A model generated the notes under the pieces. It worked only from the letters and a program-made list of their open reading frames with translations. It was not told the origin of the DNA and did no database searches. 17,500 nucleotides of DNA from the NCBI GenBank assembly GCA_905221605.1, contig CAJNDS010002473.1, forward strand, positions 217,501-235,000. Direction: 5' to 3'. The position numbers and the translations under genes were made by a program. This DNA is from Symbiodinium natans. Lineage: Eukaryota > Sar > Dinophyceae > Suessiales > Symbiodiniaceae. Below, one piece after another: positions 7,524-14,156 of the stretch (position 1 is its first letter; each line of letters opens with the position of its first letter).

Positions 7524-9302
7524 GCGCATAACTTCATGTGCTGCTGCTGTTACCCTGCCAAAAACCCGGGTTTTCGAGGCGGCGGGATGTTGTGCATCGG
7601 GGTTTAGGGCTGGGAAATAAGATTTGCGTTAAGGCAGCAATCTGGAGATCCAGAGGACGTCAGCGGGCCATAGGTCTTACTTTCTGCCGCTTCTGCATAC
7701 AATCCGGCTCGATTTGCTCGGAGCTTCTGGCTACTACAAAGCCCCAGCCCGTGAACACTATCAACAAGTCACCTGTCAGTCTAGCCCATGCCCTCGATCT
7801 GATTTATAAGACTCCCTCATGATGACTCTAGCGCGTGCTACGCGGATTTTCGTGATTGCTGCATGGCACGACGGGCTGGGCAACTAGCCTAGGCTTAGGA
7901 GTCTGAGGCACCTCAATGATGTCTGGAATTGCCTCTCTTTGGCACAGCTTTAATCGGCTGCCGTAGCTTGCCATCTGCCGGCCTGGCTCTGACATAATAC
8001 AGCTTGCTTACTACCCCAGTTCCATACAAACGGTTTTTTGGCAGTTGGCAGCTAGCAGCCTTAATGCAATAACGGCCACTGCAAGACTTGCAGCGGCTGA
8101 CAGGTTGACCGACTCAATCCTGTCGCCTGCTGCCCCACCGCGTGAGTGCTAAGAGTGAGAAAGGTGAGCTTGACCGTAAAACCCTCTCTAAAACCTGGAA
8201 CTTGTGTGCTGGCGTGTGCTTGTGCGCTTGTGTGCTTATGTGCTTACTCGTGCGCTTGCTTTTTTTGCTTGACTGTTGACTGGTTGCTTGTGACTCGAAA
8301 CCCTGAACCCCAAATCTTAATACACACATTTGACATGCCAAGATCTCTGTCTGTTAATCAGCCCCCGAACGCACAAGAAACTGCCAAGCAAAAGGGCGAC
8401 AAGCAAAACAGCAGAACGCAGCACAACACAACAGACCAGGAGACATAAAACAAACAACCAAGAATCACCACAAATAAGCACAGCGTATATCGAATTTGAC
8501 GTACATACAGTGACACATGACATACAAACAAACATACATGCATGCAAGCATGCACACATGGCATACATGCAGACAATAACAATACGCGTAATACATTCAA
8601 TTTGTAAACACTGAGATTATTCACATCAAGAACATGCATGACACACTCTGTCACACGTGCACACACTTTTGCAGGGTGTTCAGGGTCTATGGGTTATGTA
8701 GGGATTGCAGGGTCCCCCTATGCCCTTAACAATGACCTCTTCCTCAAGGCTCAAACCTAAACCCTAAACCCCGCTGGTGTCAGGGCCATCCCCATTCACC
8801 ATACGGTGACCATACGTTCAGGGTGTTCAGCGTCGATTGATTATAATAATGATGTTTACTGATTGTTTTTGCTGTCTGTAGCCCCAACTGTTTAGAGTGT
8901 CACTCTGTGTTCAAGCTTTGAATCGCAGGCTTGCAGCAAGGCCAAGAAGGAGCAGACGGCATGTGGCACAATCATGCAGTGCTTGATGTCTCCACACGGT
9001 TGTTTTACTCGTGCAGTTTGTCCCCTGTTGAGCTGCCAGGTGTGTGAGTACAACAAGTCGTCATGCAAATCTTACATGAATGCTTCTGAATGTACAGCAA
9101 CAAGACAGGACAAGCAAAACAGGACAGGTGTGCAATAATCGTATTGAATTAGTTAGGGCCAAGTTTAGTAGTGCGTACGAGGTTTTGCTTGTCAGTAGTT
9201 CTTGGACGGGCAAGAAAAGCCTTTGCTATGATGTGCGGTCGAAAACACACCAGATGACGTGAATATGTGTTTTCATTGTTCTTCGCTACTTACTTGATAC
9301 AT
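7524..9302. other. Long stretch without a supported gene
   Basis: Only short frames with no domain. Local features are a GT/CT-rich tract (about 8200-8290), a CATACA/CATGCA-rich tract (about 8500-8600) and a short CCTAAACCCTAAACCCC telomere-like patch (about 8755-8775). A spliced gene cannot be ruled out by eye. Confidence 0.4.
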
Positions 9303-9376
9303 CCTGCGGGCTAGCCGCGGATGTGAGATTTTGTCCAGCGGGCAGCTTTGGTCCTGCGGGCGAGCTAGCCGCGCGT
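9303..9376 (+). repeat. Right subterminal repeats with a GCTAGC core (two copies)
   Basis: CCTGCGGGCTAGCCGCGGAT at 9303-9322 is identical to the three left-end copies. A second copy at 9353-9375 has a 4-base insertion (GGGCGAGCTAGCC) and altered right side. Their distance from the right end (about 570-650 bp) is larger than the left-end distance (about 140-340 bp). Confidence 0.75.
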
Positions 9377-9900
9377 TTGAGAGTTTGTATTGCAGGCAGT
9401 CTGTGTGTGCATTTTGCTGAGCTGGTGTTGCTGTGTTGGTGCTGAACTGGTTGTTTGCTGATTGACGGTTGCTGTCTTGCCCGTTCCCAAACGCTAGACA
9501 TGTCATGTGGTCGGGCTGCTGCACGTTGCTGCTGAAGCTTGCTAACCCTAGTTGTGCCATAATTAAAGGCCTAAAATGTTAACTAACTCTAACCGAGACC
9601 CGAGCCAGGTATGCGAGCGCCATGCAAATTCGAAGACAGCACAAGCACAGCAACAAGACAGCACAAACGCCACAAGCACACGACAACCAAGTCTTCAAGA
9701 AAGGTGTAGGGTTTAGGGGAGTAGGGTTGGACGTTTGAAACCGCAGGGTCTTGGGCTTAAAACTGAACTACCTCACATGTTTTTCGAATCTATACCCATC
9801 CTAAACACTTAGACTTGTTTTGTGATGGATTTTTTGCATTGCTTGCGCGGACCATACATATATAATATATATAAATCCGTTACTTCCACCTGAAAAACAA
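9377..9900. other. Right inner part of the insertion, no supported gene
   Basis: GT-rich sequence, a TGTAGGGTTTAGGGG telomere-like patch near 9705 (opposite strand sense to the left-end arrays) and an AT microsatellite, ATATATAATATATATA, near 9858. No gene is visible. Confidence 0.45.
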
Positions 9901-9948
9901 ACATCCGGTTAGCTTTTGGGAAACATCTGATTTCGGCCGTGCTGGTTT
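9901..9948 (-). repeat. Right terminal inverted repeat
   Basis: Its reverse complement matches 821-868 at 41 of 48 positions without gaps. It reads as an extension of the interrupted ORF on the minus strand, but that translation is accidental and reaches a stop at 9809. Confidence 0.8.
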
Positions 9949-10102
9949 TAGTGAAGAGGAGCCTCCTCGGGGCAAGATGAGTTGTTGCTGAGGCTGATGT
10001 GGCCATGTGCTCACTGATGCCGTCAGGTAGGTAGATGGTCGTTGGGACGTGGAGCGACTTCAGGAGAATCTCGAGCAGAACCTCGCGAGACGGTGAAGGC
10101 AT
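9949..10102 (-). pseudogene. 5' portion of the split accessory ORF
   Basis: The frame starts at ATG 10102 (G at -3) and runs into the insertion at 9948. Residues REVLLEILLKSL match MEVLLESLFLPL near the start of the 10466-11758 ORF, so this is the N-terminus of the same family. At the junction the coding strand reads ...CTC TTC ACT A. The other flank resumes ACT ACA GAA GAC, so one copy of the 4-bp duplication joins the halves in frame. A degenerate copy of the recurring 19-bp motif lies about 16 bases upstream of the ATG, mirroring the placement of the motif just before the 11758 ATG. The last 9949-9952 bases are the right TAGT duplication. Confidence 0.75.
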
Positions 10103-10116
10103 GGCTTGTTTGCTAG

Positions 10117-10137
10117 CTGGATGGAGACCTCACGTGG
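10117..10137 (-). repeat. Degenerate copy of the ORF-border motif (start copy, split ORF)
   Basis: Plus strand TGGATGGAGACCTCACGTGG shares GACCTCAC and part of the G-rich half with the consensus CAGGAGGGGACCTCACTCG, about 12 of 16 core positions. It is the weakest copy, but its place just before an ORF start fits the pattern. Confidence 0.45.
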
Positions 10138-10430
10138 CCAGCCTGTGTGGAGAGGCTGAGCCCGGCTGTGGCAAGCTGCAATGAAAGCAGAAAGCTGCAG
10201 ACTTGAATGTGTTACTAGGTGAATCAGCCAAGGCTGAGGCATTGGCTCTGCAGCAGGCTCCAACTATCTGCAGAAAGACCTTATTGCCGGAGAATGGCGC
10301 TGTGATCTTAGTGAGAAGGGACTGTGCTGCAGTTGGAGATGGAGACTTTTCCGCTGCTTTATCTTGGCTTGCAAAAGGCTGCCGGTGTCCTAGTTAGACA
10401 GAGACGTTGCTAACCTGGTGCTCTACTTTG
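10138..10430. other. Spacer between motif copies
   Basis: 293 bp without a gene, between the end copy (10431-10450) and the weak start copy (10117-10137). On the minus strand it can be read as GT...AG from within one motif to the other. Confidence 0.5.
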
Positions 10431-10450
10431 CAGGAGGGGACCTCACAAGC
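10431..10450 (-). repeat. ORF-border motif (end copy, 431-codon ORF)
   Basis: CAGGAGGGGACCTCACAAGC on plus. It matches the consensus over the first 16 bases. It lies 15 bases after the TAG stop of the upstream ORF on the coding strand. Confidence 0.85.
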
Positions 10451-10465
10451 AAAGTTGCTAGCAGG

Positions 10466-11758
10466 CTAGGGTGCAAAAAGACGAAGGAAGGACTGGTGCC
10501 TCTCGTGCGACAAAGTACGATGAAGTGATCGAGCCCGTTGGCGGTTCGGGGGAGTGAGCATCTTATAGACGATCGCAAACGGCTTGTACTCCTCGTAGAC
10601 GTCATCATGTAAAGGATTGATGATTTGGTAGAAGCGAAGAGCCATGCTATTTTGGAAGTTCGGAGTGGAGTCAACACGGCGAGGAGACTCAGCACTGGCC
10701 TGAAGTGTATGGTTTACCTGCTTGAGGAGAGCATGCTCGAAAAGTTCGCGGAGTTCTCCTCTCGAGACTGCCGACTCTAAAAGTGTGTCACGGGCCCAGG
10801 CCGTCTCCTCTTCAGTGATGTCTCGTAGAAGCCATTGCCTGTACATCACCAGGTTCTCTCGGAGTTGGTCCTGGTAGTCCGGGAGGTGTGGCAGCAAGGC
10901 CTGGAGATGCTTGTCATAGGGCAATGAGTCGAGGTGTTGCGCTTATTGCTGGAAGCGCCAGCCATTGGTGACGGGCGACTCTCCGCCCTGGGTTGAGTGA
11001 GATATCTTGAGAAGCTGCTGTACTCGGTATATCGTCGACGCGCGCCTGAGTGCCTGAAGGTCGAAGTATTGGAGATCCAAGTGTTTGTCTTCGGGTAGGG
11101 CTAGATGTGGGGGAAAATAACTCTGACCTTGTCCCGGAGCCATGGACGGCTGCGACTGCTCCATGCTTGACATCAGACATGGTGTCGCCGACTTCATCAG
11201 GAGGTGGAGATGCGACAAGGCGGTGTCTATCATAAAGTTGATCTCTCCTTTGGCAAAGTGGCGGGTTAGGTACGTCCAAATTCGAAGTGCGGTATTCTCC
11301 GCATCTTCGAGCTGAAAAGAGTTTTGGCCTGGGCCATCATTTGTGTAGTCCCTGATCGCCTGAGATATGAAGATGAGCTGACGCCGCCGAATGTAAGTCA
11401 GAGTGTTCTCCTGAGGCTCGTGGAGCATCATTTCCTCGTGCTTACGTTTGGCTGCTAGCTGTCGAGTGGCAGTCTTGGGGAGGTAGAGCCGAAGGTCGCC
11501 CAGTCTCCAGTTGATCTTCTCCGTGAGCAGTTTCATGAAGCTGCAGGTGCGGGAAGCTATGCGTATCTGACGGTCCGAGTGCCGGAGGGCGTCTTCTGCC
11601 GGGATGCGTGTAGATGCCATTTGTATAGTGCTGGCCTCGTGGTCTCCCGGGGAGGATGCAGGGTAAACCGGAAGCGGGAGGAAAAGGGATTCCAGAAGCA
11701 CCTCCATGGTTTTATCCCTACTCAGTACCGGAGGGAGGGCCTCCATGGTCAGGCTCAT
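10466..11758 (-). pseudogene. Accessory ORF (431 codons) with one in-frame TAA
   Basis: One frame runs from ATG 11758 to a TAG at 10466-10468 with a single internal TAA at 10943-10945. The parts before and after the stop align without gap to the 1-820 copy, where the matching codon is CAA (Gln). A C-to-T change therefore explains the break, though readthrough cannot be excluded. Two ATGs are available; the second, at codon 5, sits in ACC ATG G and may be the real start. The N-terminus (EVLLESLFLPLPVY) matches the 10102 ORF. The middle has KRKHEE, YTNDG, W.YLT and QGQSYFP. The C-terminus (YRQWL, INPLHDD, YKMLTP) matches the 175-codon ORF. The family is not recognised. No catalytic motif, zinc ligand set or membrane segment is evident. 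Confidence 0.75.
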
Positions 11759-11759
11759 A

Positions 11760-11778
11760 CAGGAGGGGACCTCACTCG
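11760..11778 (-). repeat. ORF-border motif (start copy, 431-codon ORF)
   Basis: CAGGAGGGGACCTCACTCG on plus, an exact consensus copy. On the coding strand it ends one base before the ATG at 11758. Confidence 0.9.
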
Positions 11779-12134
11779 TATGAAGGCTCTGATGTTAGCC
11801 TGAGCAAACACAGCTGCCTTGGTGCTTTTAGGCCGAAGGTAAGGAGCCAGGAGGTGAAATTTCAAGGAAGGCCTCTCTCGGGCTAAGCTGCAGGGGGGGG
11901 TTGCGCAGCAGAGTTCAAGCTGAAGGTGGGCAGAGCTGAGGCGCTGGCAATGGTGCGTGTTTCCCTCTTTCTGGTTAAGGACCTGAGGCTCTGCTCGGAG
12001 AGGGAGAGGGGTGTCTAGATTTGTGTTTGGGAGAGGCGCAGAGTAGCGGGAATAATTCTCCTTTGTCTGTTAGCAGCAGGCTTCATCGATCTTCTTGTGA
12101 GAAAGAAGTTGATTAGGTTTGTTAAGTAGCTGAC
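11779..12134. other. Spacer between motif copies
   Basis: About 355 bp with no supported gene, between the start copy at 11760-11778 and the end copy at 12135-12153. It holds a G-run near 11891-11900. It could be read as a GT...AG intron bounded by the two motifs on the minus strand. Confidence 0.5.
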
Positions 12135-12153
12135 CAGGAGGGGACCTCACTCG
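12135..12153 (-). repeat. ORF-border motif (end copy, 175-codon ORF)
   Basis: CAGGAGGGGACCTCACTCG on plus, exact consensus. The TGA stop of the 175-codon ORF (12147-12149) is inside it: the coding strand reads ACC GAG TGA G GTCCCC. Confidence 0.9.
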
Positions 12154-12674
12154 GTCTGCGTAACCGGCGCTGTAGCCGAGGGGCCCGCTGCCGTAAGAAG
12201 AGCATATCGGAATATCATCCTGCGCTCAGGCGTGAGCATCTTAAAGGCCAGAATCCAGGGGAAGGCCTGGTCCAGGACGTCATTCTCCAGGGGAGAGAGT
12301 ATGGTAAGTAGTCTGTCCTGTGCTCTGGAGTCTTCCGGAAGGTGTGCAGCAATTTGCCCTTTGAGCTGGAGAGTGAGGTGTAGCTTGGCAAAACTCTCTG
12401 GCATCGTGGTATTGTGCCACATTGCTTCAAGCGAGGCCAGTTCGGATGCTGTGATGGATCGCGACAGCCAGGTTCTGCCCAGGCGAAGGTCTGTACGCAT
12501 CTTTTGGTACGCATCAGTGGTCAGGAGATCATGGAGTTCCGTCAAGTGCTCCGCATATGAAAGAAGTGCCATGGCTTGATCCTGTCGCAGGACGTCCCAG
12601 GGTTCGCTGGGGCAGACTTCGTCTGGCACTCGTGCTCCTCTTGCTCGGGCGACCATGAAGTCGACCATGGCCAT
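12147..12674 (-). CDS. Accessory ORF, 175 aa, same family as the 431-codon ORF
   Basis: The ATG at 12674 is in an ideal ACC ATG G context, and the frame ends in a TGA lying within the border motif. The C-terminal half aligns with the 431-codon ORF: R.WL.R.IT.SE, then I.PL.NDV, then AFKMLTPERR against VYKMLTPPNR. The reading frame stays open upstream to 12878, with a TAG at 12879-12881 inside the upstream motif copy. The upstream residues TTEAELHLRRLSTRIYRT resemble TTEDLERMAERSMRVASR of the split ORF. Homology therefore begins before the ATG, and the gene may once have been longer or may start at a non-ATG codon. Charged, helix-rich, no known domain. It is shorter than its relatives and lacks their N-terminal region. 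Confidence 0.65.
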   Translation of the reverse strand: MAMVDFMVARARGARVPDEVCPSEPWDVLRQDQAMALLSYAEHLTELHDLLTTDAYQKMRTDLRLGRTWLSRSITASELASLEAMWHNTTMPESFAKLHLTLQLKGQIAAHLPEDSRAQDRLLTILSPLENDVLDQAFPWILAFKMLTPERRMIFRYALLTAAGPSATAPVTQTE

Positions 12675-12865
12675 GGTCCGGTAAATCCTGGTCGACAGCC
12701 GACGTAAGTGTAGCTCGGCCTCAGTTGTAATGGGAGAAAGGCAGTTCGATGCAATAGTGAAGCCTGACGTGTGTGCAGAAAAGACTTTTCCTGGCAGGCA
12801 CGGTGCGCGCGAGGTGGCAGAGAAGGGAGAAAAAACGGGTTGACTTATCAGCGCCCTCGTTCTCT

Positions 12866-12886
12866 CAGGAGGGGACCTCTACACGA
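12866..12886 (-). repeat. ORF-border motif (start copy, 175-codon ORF)
   Basis: CAGGAGGGGACCTCTACACG on plus; matches the consensus over 14 bases, then diverges. On the coding strand the frame of the 175-codon ORF reads through it as RSPPE after a TAG. Confidence 0.8.
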
Positions 12887-12957
12887 GAGTAGGAGGGTTG
12901 TCTGAGGCTAAGTGACTAGCTAGATCCCCCAGGAGGGCAAGGGGGCCTTGGACAGCT

Positions 12958-12977
12958 CAGGAGGGGACCTCGACTCG
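12958..12977 (-). repeat. ORF-border motif (end copy, 381-codon ORF)
   Basis: CAGGAGGGGACCTCGACTCG on plus, one inserted base relative to the consensus. It lies 16 bases after the TAA stop of the 381-codon ORF. With the copy at 12866-12886 it bounds a spacer of only 71 bp, a 92-bp repeat-to-repeat interval, which reads GT...AG on the coding strand. Confidence 0.85.
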
Positions 12978-12993
12978 GGTGTCCTGGAAAACT

Positions 12994-14139
12994 TTAGCCC
13001 TCGTTGCCTCCTGTGCGCAGCGCTTCTAGCTGATCGCGGAGGGTCTGCATCTGTGGAGACCGTCTCAGGCCCTCCCTGCGCATGGTGACCCCCACTAGGT
13101 TCCAGACTGAGTTGTTCGCTAGAAGTCGAAAGGCGTGCATTGCCTCGTGGTCGTCTCCGATGGTCAGGGCCAGTTCCAGGAGGAAGGTGATGACCGGCCT
13201 TTCTTCCGTCAGGTTGGCTCGCAGCGGTCTGGACGGCCTGAACTTGGTGAGCTGTTCTTGATCTAGCTTGAGCATTGCCGCCAGGTGGGTGGAGACAACC
13301 TTGGGCGAGAGAGGAGGGCGTTGGGCATCGATGACTACCTTCCGCTGTTTGGCGTCCCATCTCATGTAGTTCCAGTAGAAGGCAGGGTTCTCGTCCGTGT
13401 GGTGTCGACCTCGGGAGGCAAGTGCTCCTGGTAGAGAGATAAGTGCTGATTCCTTGTCCTGGTTCGTGGTGTCGTAGGCGACGTGATCGAAGCCCTGGGC
13501 TCGAGTGTGCAGCTCGTGAAGGAGACCGAGGAACAGGGCGTGGCGAACGGGCGTGCCAGGGGGGTCCTGGGGCTGGTCCGACTTCCACTGTTGCTGGATC
13601 CGTGCCAAGGAGGGAACCACACTGTTCGCTTGGTGCACCGTGGCGTAGAAGATCCATCCATGATGGTATCGCAAGGCTGTCAATTCATCCTCGTGATTCA
13701 GCAGGGCCAAGATGATGCTGGCCAAGAGGTCAGCGGTTGGTTTGACCTCCTGCTTTGATTTCTGCAGACCGTTTTGCGAGGCCCTTGGTCTGGAGCCATT
13801 ACGGCGACCAGTCCTCCTGGGCCTCCTGGACGGTGAGGGCAACCGAGTCGGCGGCATTTCCTCGTCCTGCTCCAGGTCCTTTTGCTGACGGCGCTGTTTG
13901 GGAGGCCTGTCCCTGTCGTGAGCAGGGACCAGTTCTCTGGACGTTGAACGTTCATCAGGGCCAAATGCCCGCGCAGCCATGGATGAAGCGGCAAGATGGG
14001 GGAGGTTCTTAAAGAGCACTTGGCATAGTGCAGGGTTGTTCAGCAGCTCCTGCTGGGCTTGCTCCATAGCGCTTGGGGAGGACACGCATGGTAGCACGAG
14101 TGAAAGCGCTGCCCGTTCACCTTCAGGAGGGGACCTCAC
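12994..14139 (-). CDS. Accessory ORF, 357 aa from the first ATG (381-codon frame)
   Basis: The listed 5' end uses a GTG; the first ATG is at 14067 (codon 25, G at -3 and G at +4) and is the likelier start. The frame is open as far as 14244, overlapping the end of the RT-protease ORF by about 88 bp in another frame. Residues 75-125 are very basic (KQRRQQK, SRRPRRTGRRNGSRPRA), which suggests nucleic-acid binding or nuclear localisation. The rest is helix-rich with a Trp/Tyr-rich patch (FYWNYMRWD, about 254-261). A short DEEMPPTRLPSPS stretch resembles DDEQPSTHLPPS of the split ORF, but wider homology to that family is not clear. It could be a Gag-like or ORF1-like RNA-binding protein; this is inference from charge and context only. 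TAA stop at 12994-12996. Confidence 0.7.
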   Translation of the reverse strand: MRSPPEGERAALSLVLPCVSSPSAMEQAQQELLNNPALCQVLFKNLPHLAASSMAARAFGPDERSTSRELVPAHDRDRPPKQRRQQKDLEQDEEMPPTRLPSPSRRPRRTGRRNGSRPRASQNGLQKSKQEVKPTADLLASIILALLNHEDELTALRYHHGWIFYATVHQANSVVPSLARIQQQWKSDQPQDPPGTPVRHALFLGLLHELHTRAQGFDHVAYDTTNQDKESALISLPGALASRGRHHTDENPAFYWNYMRWDAKQRKVVIDAQRPPLSPKVVSTHLAAMLKLDQEQLTKFRPSRPLRANLTEERPVITFLLELALTIGDDHEAMHAFRLLANNSVWNLVGVTMRREGLRRSPQMQTLRDQLEALRTGGNEG

Positions 14140-14142
14140 ACG
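14124..14142 (-). repeat. ORF-border motif between the RT-protease ORF and the 381-codon ORF
   Basis: CAGGAGGGGACCTCACACG on plus, one mismatch to the consensus. It lies 14 bases after the TAA of the RT-protease ORF and 57 bases before ATG 14067. This is the only ORF junction with a single copy rather than two. Confidence 0.85.
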
Positions 14143-14156
14143 AAGATGAACGGGAC

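Larger units (their letters stand above)
821..9948. mobile_element. 9.1-kb insertion with terminal inverted repeats, splitting an accessory ORF
   Basis: The segment is bounded by 48-bp inverted repeats (821-868 and 9901-9948; 41 of 48 positions match) and by TAGT on both sides. The flanks are two halves of one ORF, which fixes the segment as an insertion. No transposase, integrase or reverse transcriptase is recognisable inside, so it is either non-autonomous or a degraded or composite element. Short near-palindromic repeats lie a few hundred bases inside each end, as transposase-binding subterminal repeats do in several DNA transposon groups. The 4-bp duplication does not by itself assign a superfamily. 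Its interior has many low-complexity and telomere-like blocks and reads mostly as non-coding. Confidence 0.75.

Noticed and set aside
9809-9948. C-terminal half of the 97-codon ORF starting at 10102
   Set aside because: From 9948 on, the translation runs through the terminal inverted repeat and into AT-rich sequence, so it is an artefact of the insertion.
821-9948. CACTA-type transposon
   Set aside because: CACTA appears on the minus strand at the right junction only because the TAGT duplication is preceded by a G there. The left end lacks it, and those bases are part of the interrupted ORF.
10943-10945. Reassigned TAA = Gln genetic code
   Set aside because: Neighbouring ORFs end cleanly in TAA, TAG and TGA, and only one internal TAA was found, so a nonsense mutation is simpler.
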